A stretch of DNA of 64,000 nucleotides from Woronichinia naegeliana WA131 (GTDB lineage Bacteria; Cyanobacteriota; Cyanobacteriia; Cyanobacteriales; Microcystaceae), in assembly GCA_025370055.1 (NCBI GenBank), contig CP073041.1:930001-994000 (forward strand), written 5' to 3'. Shown one piece after another: positions 49,395-60,500 of this stretch (its first letter is position 1; each line of letters begins with the position of its first letter). Made by a program: the position numbers and the translations under genes. The notes beneath the pieces were generated by a model. The model was given only the letters and a program-made list of their open reading frames with translations. It was not told where the DNA came from and made no database searches.

Positions 49395-50168
49395 TTAAAA
49401 ATTATCCTTCATGCCTCGCAACTTGCCGAAGACCCGTGTGGCTGGCTCTAGTCCCATCGCTTGTTTAATGGCATCACTATCCCAACGCAAAAAGGGATTG
49501 GTTTGTTTTTCTTCTCCTAATAGAGACGGAATGGTGGCTTCTCCCCGCGATCGCTGGGCTGTTACTCTTTGATAACGTTGTTGTAGAAGGGTATTATTTG
49601 GTTCAACAGTAAGGGCAAATTTTAGATTCCCCAAGGTATATTCATGGGCGCACCAAACCCTTGTATTATCTGGTAATTCTCGTAATTTACCAATCGAATC
49701 AACCATCTGGGCTGGTGTTCCTTCAAATAAGCGACCACAGCCACCGGCAAAAATGGTATCTCCACAAAATAATTCTCCCGTTTCTCCCGACTGAGCGGGG
49801 GCAAAATAGTAGGCAATATGGGCGCGAGTATGACCTGGAATAAAATAGATCACGGCTTCTCGATCGCCAAAGGAAACGCGATCGCCCTCTTGAAGATAAA
49901 CCTGTTGTCCTGGGATGCGTCCTCGATCTTCGGCTCCTCCATAAACAATCAGTTCGGGAAATTGCCTCAAAAGAGCCTGATTTGCACCCACATGATCACC
50001 ATGATGATGAGTATTAAAAATTGCCACTAATTGCGCGTCTAAACTCTGCAAACAATCTAGAACGGGTTGCGGTTCCGCCGGATCAACCACTGCGGCAGTT
50101 TTGCTTTGCGGATCGTGGAGTAGGAAAATATAATTATCTGATAGGGCAGGGAGGCGTTTAATGTCCAT
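49395..50168 (-). CDS. gloB: hydroxyacylglutathione hydrolase (glyoxalase II)
   Basis: 257 residues from ATG 50168 (the frame extends to 50213 without a better start). Metallo-beta-lactamase fold with THHHGDH (53-59), [25 protein letters not shown], and HEYT. Hydrolyses S-lactoylglutathione to lactate and glutathione, removing methylglyoxal. Length and motifs usual. Confidence 0.93.
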   Translation of the reverse strand: MDIKRLPALSDNYIFLLHDPQSKTAAVVDPAEPQPVLDCLQSLDAQLVAIFNTHHHGDHVGANQALLRQFPELIVYGGAEDRGRIPGQQVYLQEGDRVSFGDREAVIYFIPGHTRAHIAYYFAPAQSGETGELFCGDTIFAGGCGRLFEGTPAQMVDSIGKLRELPDNTRVWCAHEYTLGNLKFALTVEPNNTLLQQRYQRVTAQRSRGEATIPSLLGEEKQTNPFLRWDSDAIKQAMGLEPATRVFGKLRGMKDNF

Positions 50169-50307
50169 CGTTAAATAGGAGGCAATGATTAATCGAGAAA
50201 AAAGATAACACAATTCTAATCGGCATTTTCAAGATAAGTAGCTGATTGTAATTAAATAGAAGAATATAGATTTTGCACTTGATCCCCCCTGCCCCCCTTG
50301 ATAAGGG

Positions 50308-50474
50308 CTACTGTGTACACACATCTATTGGCAAACCTCATTTTGCCCCCCCCAGCCCCCCAACTTTGGAGGGAGAACGGTCTCTTGAACTGGTTCAAAG
50401 TCCCCCAGCATTGGGGGATTTAGGGGACTAGAAAAGGTTAAACAGAAAATCAAAAACTTGTGTGTACACAGTAG
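50308..50474. mobile_element. 167-bp miniature element in a CCCCTTGATAAGGGG repeat
   Basis: Perfect 16-bp ends CTACTGTGTACACACA and its inverse; CTTGATAAGGG duplicated outside (50297-50307, 50475-50485). Interior GC-rich with CCCCC/GGGGG runs, no gene. It forms part of the 5' leader of the glycosyltransferase. Confidence 0.9.
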
Positions 50475-50535
50475 CTTGATAAGGGGGGTGTCCGTAAGAC
50501 AGAGGGATCTTATCAATTTTAAGACCCACCTACTT

Positions 50536-51810
50536 ATGTCTGCTAATCCTAATTTGAAGTTCACAAACGGCCACCCTATTTCCTCTCTTATTCAGAAAGG
50601 TAGAAGCAATCTAGTTAAAAAATTATCTAAAAGTCCTAAAATTTCAATCATTGTCAGTGATTTATCTAGCAAAGGAGCCGGACGTTGGGGAGGAGCCAGT
50701 CGCCCTTTTCTATTGAAACAAGCCTTAGAAAAATTAGGTTATCAGGTGAATTTAGTCGGTTTAGCCTATGATCACGGTTTGCCGCTAGAATTTCCTACTC
50801 ATTTTGCCTATATTTCTCCCTGTGCTTACTATACTGGTGGCATCACTTTTTACCGAAAAATACAGGAGTTATTGCCCTACCTAGATGGTGATATTATCTA
50901 TGCCATTAAAGTAAAGCCCAGTAGTTTTGGGATTGGCCTCATTCGGAAATATTTAAGCAAGCGACCCTTAATTCTAGATATTGATGATTGGGAAATGAGT
51001 TGGTATGGTGGAGATGCCTATCGATATATTAATCATTGGAAAGGGTTCGTTAATGATTTAATTTTACCCCAGGGCAGTTTAAAACATCCAGACCATCCTC
51101 TCTATTTACAGTATTTAGAAAAATGGATTAATCAGGCTGATCGCCTGACAGTGCATAGTCAATTTATCCAGAAGCGTTTTGGCGGTGTTTATCTTCCCAA
51201 TGGCAAAGATATTGAGCATTTTAACCCTCATAATTATTCGCCAGAATTAAGCCGTCAAAAATATGATTTAACTTCTTATCGTTTACTGATGTTTCCGGGT
51301 GCGCCTCGTCCTTACAAGGGATTAGAAGATGTTTTGATGGCTTTGGAAATTCTCAATCAACCTGACCTGAGATTAGTGATTGTGGGAGGCAGTCCCTACG
51401 ATGATTATGATCGGCAATTACATGCAAAGTGGGCTAAATGGTTGATCATTTTACCGAAATTGCCCATTGAAAAAATGCCAGAAATCGTCGCTGCGGCCCA
51501 TATTATCGTTATTCCCCAACGGGATCATCCGGCAGCCTTGGCCCAATTTCCCCTCAAATTAACGGACGGGATGGCCATGGCCAAACCTATTCTTTCGACG
51601 ATGGTTGGCGATATTCCTGCTATTTTAAGCAATGCGGGTTATTTAGTTCCACCCCAACAACCAGCAGCGATCGCTCAACAAATTGACTGGATTTTTAATC
51701 ATTGGTCAGAAGCCGAAGAAAAAGGACAAATGGCTAGACAACGCTGTGTTGAACATTATAGTATTGAAGCGATGAGCGAAATTTTGGCAACTTTAATAAC
51801 CCAATTGTAA
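50536..51810 (+). CDS. glycosyltransferase (GT-B, family 4-like)
   Basis: 424 residues from ATG 50536; the frame opens earlier but that part lies in the miniature element. N-terminal acceptor domain (KISIIVSDLSSKGAGRWGGASRPF), C-terminal donor domain with FPGAPRPYKGLEDVLMAL and PLKLTDGMAMAKPILST (EX7E-like region weak). Probably sugar transfer to a cell-surface glycan or lipid; substrate unknown. Followed by pyrF after 33 bases. Confidence 0.85.
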   Translation: MSANPNLKFTNGHPISSLIQKGRSNLVKKLSKSPKISIIVSDLSSKGAGRWGGASRPFLLKQALEKLGYQVNLVGLAYDHGLPLEFPTHFAYISPCAYYTGGITFYRKIQELLPYLDGDIIYAIKVKPSSFGIGLIRKYLSKRPLILDIDDWEMSWYGGDAYRYINHWKGFVNDLILPQGSLKHPDHPLYLQYLEKWINQADRLTVHSQFIQKRFGGVYLPNGKDIEHFNPHNYSPELSRQKYDLTSYRLLMFPGAPRPYKGLEDVLMALEILNQPDLRLVIVGGSPYDDYDRQLHAKWAKWLIILPKLPIEKMPEIVAAAHIIVIPQRDHPAALAQFPLKLTDGMAMAKPILSTMVGDIPAILSNAGYLVPPQQPAAIAQQIDWIFNHWSEAEEKGQMARQRCVEHYSIEAMSEILATLITQL

Positions 51811-51843
51811 GTCCTATTTTCTAGCGACAAACCGGTGAGTGTC

Positions 51844-52536
51844 ATGAATTCAGACCGTATTATTGTTCCCCTAGATGTTCCGACCCTAGAAGCGGCGATC
51901 GCCTTGGTGGAACAATTACCCCAGGTCAGTTTTTGGAAAGTCGGACTAGAATTATTTGTCAGTACGGGGCCAGAAATTCTACAGATTTTGAAGGAACAGG
52001 ACAAACGCATTTTTCTGGATTTAAAATTCCATGACATTCCTAACACAGTAATGAGTGCCTGTCGCTCGGCCAGTCAGTATGGAGTCGATTTATTGACCAT
52101 CCATGCTACCGCCGGTCGGAGTGCTTTAAAACTAGCCGCAGAAGCCATGCACCAGAGCCAATCCCCCACAAAATTGGTGGCAATTACCCTATTAACCAGT
52201 CTCATTTCGCGAGATTTAGCCTTTGATCTGAAGGTTCCCCTCGAACTCCCCGATTATGTACTACAAATGGCCCTATTAGCTCAGGAATCAGGTATTCATG
52301 GAGCAGTGTGTTCTCCCCAAGAAGTCAACCAATTACGGGAAATTTGTGACCCTGATTTTCTGCTTATTTGTCCGGGGGTTCGTCCTAGTTGGTCAATCAC
52401 AGGCGATCAACGTCGGGTTATGACTCCGGCAGAAGCGATCGCTGCGGGGGCGGATTATTTAGTCATTGGTCGTCCGATTACGGCGGCTCCTTCTCCTCAA
52501 GACGCTTGGGAAAAAATTTGTCAAGAAATCGCCTAA
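51844..52536 (+). CDS. pyrF: orotidine 5'-phosphate decarboxylase
   Basis: 230 residues from ATG 51844 (GTG 51835 in frame). Last step of UMP synthesis. Signature [10 protein letters not shown] (59-68) with catalytic Lys61 and Asp64; phosphate-binding VIGRPI near the end. Ends in TAATG, overlapping the next gene. Confidence 0.95.
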   Translation: MNSDRIIVPLDVPTLEAAIALVEQLPQVSFWKVGLELFVSTGPEILQILKEQDKRIFLDLKFHDIPNTVMSACRSASQYGVDLLTIHATAGRSALKLAAEAMHQSQSPTKLVAITLLTSLISRDLAFDLKVPLELPDYVLQMALLAQESGIHGAVCSPQEVNQLREICDPDFLLICPGVRPSWSITGDQRRVMTPAEAIAAGADYLVIGRPITAAPSPQDAWEKICQEIA

Positions 52537-53111
52537 TGTTGCCCGTTATCCAACCATTGGCCAAACGACGGGCCAAACGATGGTTAGGACTGGGAATTTT
52601 AGGGCTAGGAATTGGGATTGGACTGGTCTGGCCGTTAAGGGCCGAAGAGCCGTCTGTCAGCACTTGTTCCCAACCCTTAGAAACTTTGACAGCAAGGATG
52701 TTAACCGATCTACCGAGTTATGCCAATCGAGTCATCCAACGTTCCAAAAGCAGTCCAGGAGAAATGAGAGGTTATATTCTCTTAGCGGGTCAAGCGGAAT
52801 TTGATCCCTTACCCCTAAGCTCATTACAATATCAACCCATTTTTCCGAATACTTTACACCAAGTTTTCTTTACCACCCTGGAACGCCATTATAACGACCA
52901 AAAAGCCTATCAACTCCAAAATTATTACTGGGCTTTTTTTACCCAGACTGATCAAGGTTGGCAGTTATTCATGCTCTATTCCCAGTTGGCTGCTCTCAGA
53001 AAAGACGATCCTCCCTTACCGCCCATAGAAGCTACCCAGGGTGCGATCGGACAAGCCATGCAACTGTGGTTACGAGATTGTCAAGCCGGTGCTAAGCTGT
53101 TGAGCATCTAA
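52536..53111 (+). CDS. exported protein of unknown function
   Basis: 191 residues, starts one base inside the pyrF stop (translational coupling). Basic head KRRAKRW then a hydrophobic segment (about 17-33) and a likely cleavage after LRA: a signal peptide. The rest (TARMLTDLPSYANRVIQRSK...) is not recognised. The last codons and stop run straight into an IS630 remnant, so the natural C-terminus may have been altered. Confidence 0.65.
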   Translation: MLPVIQPLAKRRAKRWLGLGILGLGIGIGLVWPLRAEEPSVSTCSQPLETLTARMLTDLPSYANRVIQRSKSSPGEMRGYILLAGQAEFDPLPLSSLQYQPIFPNTLHQVFFTTLERHYNDQKAYQLQNYYWAFFTQTDQGWQLFMLYSQLAALRKDDPPLPPIEATQGAIGQAMQLWLRDCQAGAKLLSI

Positions 53112-53165
53112 ACTGCATTGACAGCGTTACCTTTGTTTTTTAGCTTCCGCCCCCAATTGATAACT

Positions 53166-54855
53166 AGGGCTTGCTGAAAAAAGCTGAAACCTTTACGGAG
53201 AAAAATAGTAGGCGAATTAAGAACCGCTAGAATGCACGAAAATAGGGTAGAATGCCTCAAAACCATTGCATTAAGAAGAGAGAAAGCAGATGTACCGAAA
53301 GCAACAGTACTCAATTGAAACACCAGAAAACTTGAAAAATCTGTTCGGCGGGCAGTTAGACGAAGAAAATCGTTGGATAGAAATGTCAAAAATGATTCTT
53401 TGGGAAGAATATGAGGAAGAATATGCAAAAAACTTCACAGAAAAAAAAGGAGCCCCAGCCAAATCATTTAGAATGGCATTAGGAGCATTAATTATCAAAG
53501 AAATTTCAGGAAAAAGTGACAGAGAAACAGTAGAACAAATAAAAGAGAACCCTTATTTACAGTACTTTATAGGAATGGAAAGCTATAGTAGCAAAGAAGC
53601 ATTTAATGCGTCAATGATGGTTCATTTTCGTAAAAAAATAGGAATGGAATTAATAAATAAAATTAATAAAGAAATAGAAAAAAAAGCGACGGGTGTAGCG
53701 TCAGAAAAAAAAGAAAATGAAGGAAAGTTATTGTTAGATGCGACTTGTACACCAGCAGATATAAAATATCCAACGGATATAGGAATATTGAATGATGCCA
53801 GAGAAAAAACAGAAAAAATAATAGATAAGCTGTATGAAGAAATAAAAGAGAAAAGGAAAGAAAAGCCGAGGACTTATAGGGAAGTGGCAAGAAAAGAGTA
53901 CTTAGCTATAGCAAAAAAACGTCGTGTGTCAAAAAAAGAAAGAAGAAAAGGAACAAAAAAACAACTAGGATATATAAAAAGAAACTTGTCTCATATAGAA
54001 AAAATGATAGAAGAGGGAGCAAAGTTAGAAAAACTAACGAAAAAAGAGCAAGAAGAGCTTGTAACGATAGGAAAAGTGTATGAGCAACAGTTAGAAATGT
54101 ATGAAAAAAAGACAAATAAAGTAGAAAACAGAATTGTGAGTGTAAGCCAACCTCACGTGCGTCCAATAGTGCGTGGAAAAGCGGGAAAAGCAGTAGAGTT
54201 TGGAGCTAAAATATCGGCAAGTAATGTGAATGGCTTTGTCTTCTTAGACAAATTAAGTTGGGATAATTACAACGAATCGGGAGATTTACAAGCGCGAATA
54301 GAAGAATATAAAAGGGAAACAGGATGTTATCCGGAATCGGTTCATGTGGATAAAATCTATCGAACAAAAGCGAATCGAGCTTATTGTAAAGAAAGGGATA
54401 TAAGAATGAGTGGTCCCCGATTGGGAAGACCGCCGAAAGAGGTGAGCAAAGAAAAAAAGAAAGAGGCACGCTCAGATGAAAGAGTGCGTAATGCCATTGA
54501 GGGTAAATTCGGACAGGGAAAGAGGAAATTTAGTCTTGGTCGAGTGATGGCCAAACTACCTGAGACCTCGGAAACGGTAATTGCGATGAACTTTTTGGTA
54601 ATGAATCTTTCTACTCTACTTCAGAAGACAAAAAGTAAAAAGTTGTAGAGTCGTTTTTCTTGTGAAAAATGGTGTTAATTTTCCTCTCTTTTGTGAGGAG
54701 TGATTTGTGTTGACCTTTTTAGACAGAAAGGAACAATAGATTAAACAAAATCTGTATTTTGATTTGTTTCCATAAGGATAAGTTATCTATGCTTTTTCAG
54801 TCCATACTTCCCTAACCCACATTTCTTTCGTTTTTTGACTTTTTCAGCAAGCCCT
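53166..54855 (+). mobile_element. IS5-like element, copy D (complete)
   Basis: 1690 bp, ends AGGGCTTGCTGAAAAA / inverse, duplication AACT (53162-53165, 54856-54859). Confidence 0.95.
53290..54648 (+). CDS. IS5-like transposase (copy D), intact
   Basis: 452 residues, differing from copy C in few positions (lacking a KKKT repeat near the end: KTKSKKL versus KTKKKTKSKKL) and I to L near the start (SKMILWEEY). Catalytic stretch LLLDATCTPADIKYPTD present. Open frame; candidate active copy. Confidence 0.92.
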   Translation: MYRKQQYSIETPENLKNLFGGQLDEENRWIEMSKMILWEEYEEEYAKNFTEKKGAPAKSFRMALGALIIKEISGKSDRETVEQIKENPYLQYFIGMESYSSKEAFNASMMVHFRKKIGMELINKINKEIEKKATGVASEKKENEGKLLLDATCTPADIKYPTDIGILNDAREKTEKIIDKLYEEIKEKRKEKPRTYREVARKEYLAIAKKRRVSKKERRKGTKKQLGYIKRNLSHIEKMIEEGAKLEKLTKKEQEELVTIGKVYEQQLEMYEKKTNKVENRIVSVSQPHVRPIVRGKAGKAVEFGAKISASNVNGFVFLDKLSWDNYNESGDLQARIEEYKRETGCYPESVHVDKIYRTKANRAYCKERDIRMSGPRLGRPPKEVSKEKKKEARSDERVRNAIEGKFGQGKRKFSLGRVMAKLPETSETVIAMNFLVMNLSTLLQKTKSKKL

Positions 54856-55783
54856 AACTAGCTCTCCCTGATTTAGTAATCGGTTAAGCAGTTCTTCTAG
54901 TTCTTCTAGGAACTGGTATCGTCTGATCAAAGTTGGAAAAAGTTATGGTGTAAGGCTTTGAGAAAATAGAAAAATAGTTTAAGACTAGACATCGGCCCGT
55001 TTTTATTATACTATTATTATTGTCATTATATCAAAGAAGAAGGAAATAGAAAACAATGTCAATATTAAAGAAAAGCTCTATGGAAATCCTGAATGATGTT
55101 GGCTTGTGCCAAGAGAAAGAGGATGCCTTATTCAAGAAAAACTGTCCTCATTGCTATAGTGAAAAAGTAAAAATACATTCTCATTATCAAACGAAAGGTA
55201 ACGGGGAACGTAAAATGTTCATTTGTCAAGAATGTAGTTCTTGTTTTGCTGAGACTTATGGTAGCGTAATCGCTGGCTTAGAAACCCCATTAAGTGAAAT
55301 TGTAAAAGTATTAAAAGCCAGAATGGAAGGAATAGGATTAAATGCAGCAGCCCGAGTATTCGGCTACGCGAAAACAACAATATTGAATTGGGAAAAGAAA
55401 TTATCAGGATTACAAGAGGGGTGCGACCTTTAGTTGATGAAGAAAAAGAAAAGTGTTAACATGACTGGACAGTGGGAAGTTTATGGATGCCAGATAAGGT
55501 AATGACTATGCGACGAAAGTAAGCATATCAGGGCTTGGGGAAGAGGCAAGTTTAGCGGTAAGGAATTTAGGCAAAAGCAGACTGGGTGGACTTTGAGGAA
55601 AAATCATTTGGGCTTGATGTTGAAGGGCTAGTTGAGCAATCCGTTCACTAGGGTAGCCATGGGATGGTAATGTCCGAAACCATCGAGGAAAATTAGCCCA
55701 AATCCCCTGGGGTAACTCTAAGGCGAGAATTTGAAGGGGTGTGACCTTTAGTTGATGAAGGAAAAGAAAAGTGTTAACATGGG

Positions 55784-57092
55784 ATGAAAAGTGACAAAGA
55801 GGAAACAATGATGACAGCAAAACTAATTAATGTAGAGGGTTCAAAGATAAAAATAGAACTAACATTAGAACTCAGTCGTTCAATGTTGGATACAGAAATA
55901 AATATTCAAAAAGGCTTAAACGAAGTAGGTTGCATCGCCAGCAAAGAAGCCTTGAAATATTTAGATACAGATGGTTCACCCTTAAAAATCGGTGAAGAAA
56001 TCTGGAAGAGTAAGGGAGAGCAACCGAAAGAATATCAAACACCTTATGGTGAGGTTATAGTGAATCGTCATGTATATCAGCGTTCACCTTTGAGGAAAAA
56101 CGTATTGCCCCTTAGAAAGAGAAGCAAGGATAATCATAACATCAACGCCATTATTGGCAAAACAGGTATCCTCAAAAATGTCAGGGATGGCAGGCAAAGA
56201 GGTGAAAAATGATTTATTAGAAAATCATGGTAGAAAAGTAGCGCTATCCTATATCCAAAGATTGAGTGAAGCAGTAGGAAGTGTGGTACAGGCAAAAGAA
56301 GAAGCGTGGAGTTATGCCCCGCCCAAGGAGGATAGCCAAATTGCAACAGTGGGAATAGGATTAGATGGAACCTGTATGCTGATGTGTGAGGATGGCTACC
56401 GTGAAGCAATGGTGGGAACCGTTTCCCTATACGATAGTGAAGGCGAACGTCAACCTACAATCTATCTAGGTGCGGCACCAGAGTATGGAAAAAAGAGTTT
56501 TCTAGAAAGATTAGAAAGAGAAATTGAGCGAGCGAAAAACCGTTATCCAGAGGCAACATTGGTCGGGATAGCAGACGGGGCAGAATCAAATTGGAAGTTT
56601 TTAGAAAAGCAAACGGAAGAACAGATATTAGATTTCTATCATGCCTCTGGTTACTTAGGTGCCTTGGCAGAAGCGTTGCATCCGAATACCGTGTCAAAAC
56701 AAAAAGAATGGTTGACTGAAAATTGTCGAGAACTCAAGCATGAAAAAGGAAAAGCAGGAGAACTGCTAAATCTGATGAAAGAAGTCAAAGAAGAAAAAAG
56801 TCATTCTAAGAATCTTACCGAGAAACTACAAGCGGCGATTACTTATTACGAGAATCATCAGCATCAAATGGATTATGCTGAATACATAGAGAAAAAGTAT
56901 CCGATTGGTTCAGGTGTTACGGAAGCAGCTTGTAAGACGTTGGTCAAACAACGATTATGTTGTTCAGGGATGCGATGGAAGGAAAAAGGAGCAGGAATTA
57001 TTTTGAGCCTACGAGCTTTGGTATTGACCAAGGAACGATGGAGTCAATTTTGGGCAAAACTTGATCAATATGGGTTCCCTGTAGAACCCTGA
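55784..57092 (+). pseudogene. ISKra4 transposase K7, frame split
   Basis: 55784-56212 and 56154-57092 in two frames, with the CCTTTGAGGA break; otherwise like K1. Confidence 0.88.
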
Positions 57093-57126
57093 TTACAACA
57101 GCTTTTATCAACTAAAGGTCGCACCC

Positions 57127-57245
57127 TTCTCGAGCAGGGTAAGTGAGAAAAGAAAATCGGACATGCGATACCCAAGAGTGCCGTTATGTCCGAAACTGGC
57201 TGATATAGAAAATCGATAGCCAGTGCTATCTATCAATTATGCAAC
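57127..57245 (+). mobile_element. IS4-like element end scrap
   Basis: TTCTCGAGCAGGGTAAGTG ... CAATTATGCAAC equals the inner part of the IS4-like right end (60345-60470, inverted). Confidence 0.8.
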
Positions 57246-57247
57246 TA

Positions 57248-57602
57248 TACTTCAAACGTTCATAATCTGAGATTTATCAAAGCGTTGAAATCGTAAGGTG
57301 AGCAAAGAATCAAGCTCCTCCTTATATTTTACGTTAGCATCTTCAAGACATCCTGAAATTGCTGCAGAAAACTGCGTAAAATCTTCATAATATTTTGCGT
57401 ATAAACACTTCTTTTTCACAAACTTCCACAGTCTTTCAATTAAATTCAAGTTAGGAGAATAAGGAGGTAAGTACAGTAACTCTATTCCTAATGATTCTGC
57501 CAACTCCTGCACAATTCGGCATTTTTGATAACGAGCATTGTCTAATACCAACGTAATCGGTATTAATAGTCCTAATTCTGCTATCTTTTCTAGGAGTTCA
57601 CA
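57248..57602 (-). mobile_element. IS630 fragment (second type)
   Basis: C-terminal part of the transposase at 30186 (VLDNARYQKCRIVQ ... PPYSPNLNLIERLW to QIMNV), beginning at a TA. Cut at 57602. Confidence 0.9.
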
Positions 57603-57766
57603 GGGAGCATCTCACCTTTGCAATAAGTAGAAATACTTAACGAGGTAAATGAAAGAGTCAAAAAAGGTAATCATTTAAATAGGAACAGCGATGACGAAGG
57701 ACTTGTGGTACATTGTCAGAATTCCAACTCGCACCAGTAATTTTAAGACGATGACCAATTTGTTTA
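57603..57766 (-). mobile_element. second-type ISKra4-like end scrap
   Basis: GGGAGCATCTCACCTTTGCA end and 164 bp equal to the right end of the element at 45374-46643, inverted. Cut by K8. Confidence 0.88.
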
Positions 57767-57813
57767 GGGTGTGACCTTTAGTTGATGAAGGAAAAGAAAA
57801 GTGTTAACATGAG

Positions 57814-59122
57814 ATGAAAAGTGACAAAGAGGAAACAATGATGACAGCAAAACTAATTAATGTAGAGGGTTCAAAGATAAAAATAGAACTAACATTAGAA
57901 CTCAGTCGTTCAATGTTGGATACAGAAATAAATATTCAAAAAGGCTTAAACGAAGTAGGTTGCATCGCCAGCAAAGAAGCCTTGAAATATTTAGATACAG
58001 ATGGTTCACCCTTAAAAATCGGTGAAGAAATCTGGAAGAGTAAGGGAGAGCAACCGAAAGAATATCAAACACCTTATGGTGAGGTTATAGTGAATCGTCA
58101 TGTATATCAGCGTTCACCTTTGAGGAAAAACGTATTGCCCCTTAGAAAGAGAAGCAAGGATAATCATAACATCAACGCCATTATTGGCAAAACAGGTATC
58201 CTCAAAAATGTCAGGGATGGCAGGCAAAGAGGTGAAAAATGATTTATTAGAAAATCATGGTAGAAAAGTAGCGCTATCCTATATCCAAAGATTGAGTGAA
58301 GCAGTAGGAAGTGTGGTACAGGCAAAAGAAGAAGCGTGGAGTTATGCCCCGCCCAAGGAGGATAGCCAAATTGCAACAGTGGGAATAGGATTAGATGGAA
58401 CCTGTATGCTGATGTGTGAGGATGGCTACCGTGAAGCAATGGTGGGAACCGTTTCCCTATACGATAGTGAAGGCGAACGTCAACCTACAATCTATCTAGG
58501 TGCGGCACCAGAGTATGGAAAAAAGAGTTTTCTAGAAAGATTAGAAAGAGAAATTGAGCGAGCGAAAAACCGTTATCCAGAGGCAACATTGGTCGGGATA
58601 GCAGACGGGGCAGAATCAAATTGGAAGTTTTTAGAAAAGCAAACGGAAGAACAGATATTAGATTTCTATCATGCCTCTGGTTACTTAGGTGCCTTGGCAG
58701 AAGCGTTGCATCCGAATACCGTGTCAAAACAAAAAGAATGGTTGACTGAAAATTGTCGAGAACTCAAGCATGAAAAAGGAAAAGCAGGAGAACTGCTAAA
58801 TCTGATGAAAGAAGTCAAAGAAGAAAAAAGTCATTCTAAGAATCTTACCGAGAAACTACAAGCGGCGATTACTTATTACGAGAATCATCAGCATCAAATG
58901 GATTATGCTGAATACATAGAGAAAAAGTATCCGATTGGTTCAGGTGTTACGGAAGCAGCTTGTAAGACGTTGGTCAAACAACGATTATGTTGTTCAGGGA
59001 TGCGATGGAAGGAAAAAGGAGCAGGAATTATTTTGAGCCTACGAGCTTTGGTATTGACCAAGGAACGATGGAGTCAATTTTGGGCAAAACTTGATCAATA
59101 TGGGTTCCCTGTAGAACCCTGA
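57814..59122 (+). pseudogene. ISKra4 transposase K8, frame split
   Basis: 57814-58242 and 58184-59122. Its protein sequence equals K7 and K6, including IEKKYP where K2, K4 and K5 have LEKKYP. Same frame break. Confidence 0.88.
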
Positions 59123-60500
59123 TTACAACAGCTTTTATCAACTAAAGGTCGCACCCATTTGAAGTAGCCCTAAAGCAATGGCATTAAGGTTAACAAAACG
59201 CTCAAAGGCTTCTACCTTGTTTAAAATCTGAGTCTGAACAGCTTGTGGATAGTCACTGAGGATAAGATTGCTGGGCCAGGTAGGTAAAGTAGGAAGACTC
59301 TTAAGCCAAAAACGATAGGCAAAGCTGCCCAAAAGATGGACTAATTGACGAAAAGTGACTTCAATCTTAAATCGGAGACCGTAAGCGGCAATAATCTCAG
59401 GTCCAGTCAAACAGAGATCAGTAGAAAGCAGAATCAGTCGTCGTCCGTTAGGCAATTGGGTCAGAACAAACTTGACGAGCTGATGGGGACTATCCCAGTG
59501 GAACTCAAAGCACTGATAAGAAACCGTGACTTGTTGACCATAGAGCCAGACTTTAGCTGTCGGAAAGTCCGCCGCCAGAGCGAACAGCTTTTCTAGTTTT
59601 ATCGAACTCCCCCAAATCCGTGGTCGTCCTCTCCCCGTCAGCGTCGGCACGGAACAAAAGGGGGCATAGGCGACGGTGGAGCAACGCACTCTTGTGATTA
59701 GATGCAAGGCGTTCTGGCGAAAACTTTTGAGCACTGGTTCGCAAGCAAAATAAGCATCCAAAATTACATAACTCCCTGCCTCTGCGTAAGTAACACAAAG
59801 GTCAGCCATTTTTGTCACCAGGCTCGTCTTCACCTTTTTTTTGCCTTTTCCCTCCCCCTTCTCGGTTGCTTTGGACTTGATGCCATCGTCTAGCCGCAAC
59901 ACTAAGGGCAAGGCAAAGCAGGCTTTCCCTACTCCCACCAAAATACTCAAGGCATTGAAGTAATGACCCCTTATCCACTCTGGCTTGGACACATCTTCCG
60001 ATTCTTGGTGTAGTCGTTTTACACCTGGCATCTTGCGTCCTTCTTTCCCCACTTTGATGCCATCACCCACATACACCCGTTTCCCTTTAATTCTGTATAG
60101 ACTTTCATGCTGACTTAGCCACTTTGACCATTGTAAAGTTAGTCCTTCGACCCTAAACGCCTTGGAATCAAACCAATGTAGAGCCTGATTGTAGTAGCTC
60201 TCTGTTCAGCCAATGGCATTGACATAGCTAGTTATTGCGCTGGGTTGGCTGTTGAGCACTACTCCCCAGACTAACAGGATAAACCATTGGAACGTTGCTT
60301 CTCGGCTAAAGGCTGGACGGAGATTATTGAGGATTTGCTCTAGTCGCTGACATAGTTGCATAATTGATAGATAGCACTGGCTATCGATTTTCTTATATCA
60401 GCCAGTTTCGGACATAACGGCACTCTTTTGTATCGGATGTCCGATTTTCTTTTCTCCACTTACACGCCTCGAGAACTTCCCACTGTCCAGTTAACATGAG

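Larger units (their letters stand above)
53108..54911 (-). mobile_element. IS630 C-terminal remnant split by IS5-like copy D
   Basis: Minus-strand pieces 54860-54911 and 53108-53161 join as LEELEELLNRLLNQGELVINWGRK-type text ending NKGNAVNAV-stop, the tail of an IS630 transposase. Copy D sits in it at AACT. Cut at 54912 by the IS1-type element. Confidence 0.8.
55737..59156 (+). mobile_element. composite-like unit: two direct ISKra4 copies (K7, K8) around IS scraps
   Basis: K7 55737-57126 and K8 57767-59156, same direction and nearly identical. Outer flanks share ATTTGAAG (55729-55736, 59157-59164); inner flanks do not. Cargo 57127-57766 consists of three IS fragments. Confidence 0.9.
55506..60361 (-). 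pseudogene. IS4-like transposase, stop codon plus insertion
   Basis: Starts ATG 60361 (MQLCQRLEQILNNLRP), in-frame TGA near 60208 (AIG-stop-TESYYNQALHWF), then from 60076 KRVYVGDGIKVGKEGRKMPG, YVILDAYFACEPVL, RFKIEVTFRQL to NAIALGLLQ at 59157; the last 75 residues (ILALELPQGIWANFPRWFR... MLTFVA) continue at 55506-55736. Joining needs removal of 55737-59156 and one ATTTGAAG copy. Confidence 0.88.
55465..60490 (-). mobile_element. IS4-like element holding the K7-K8 pair
   Basis: Ends CTGGACAGTGGGAAGTT and inverse; 9-bp duplication TTAACATGA (55456-55464, 60491-60499). Fragments of the same element at 25001 and 57127. Confidence 0.92.

Noticed and set aside
52389-52535. Longer start for the exported protein within pyrF
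   Set aside because: The extension is pyrF read in another frame; ATG 52536 with TAATG overlap and a signal peptide right behind is much better.
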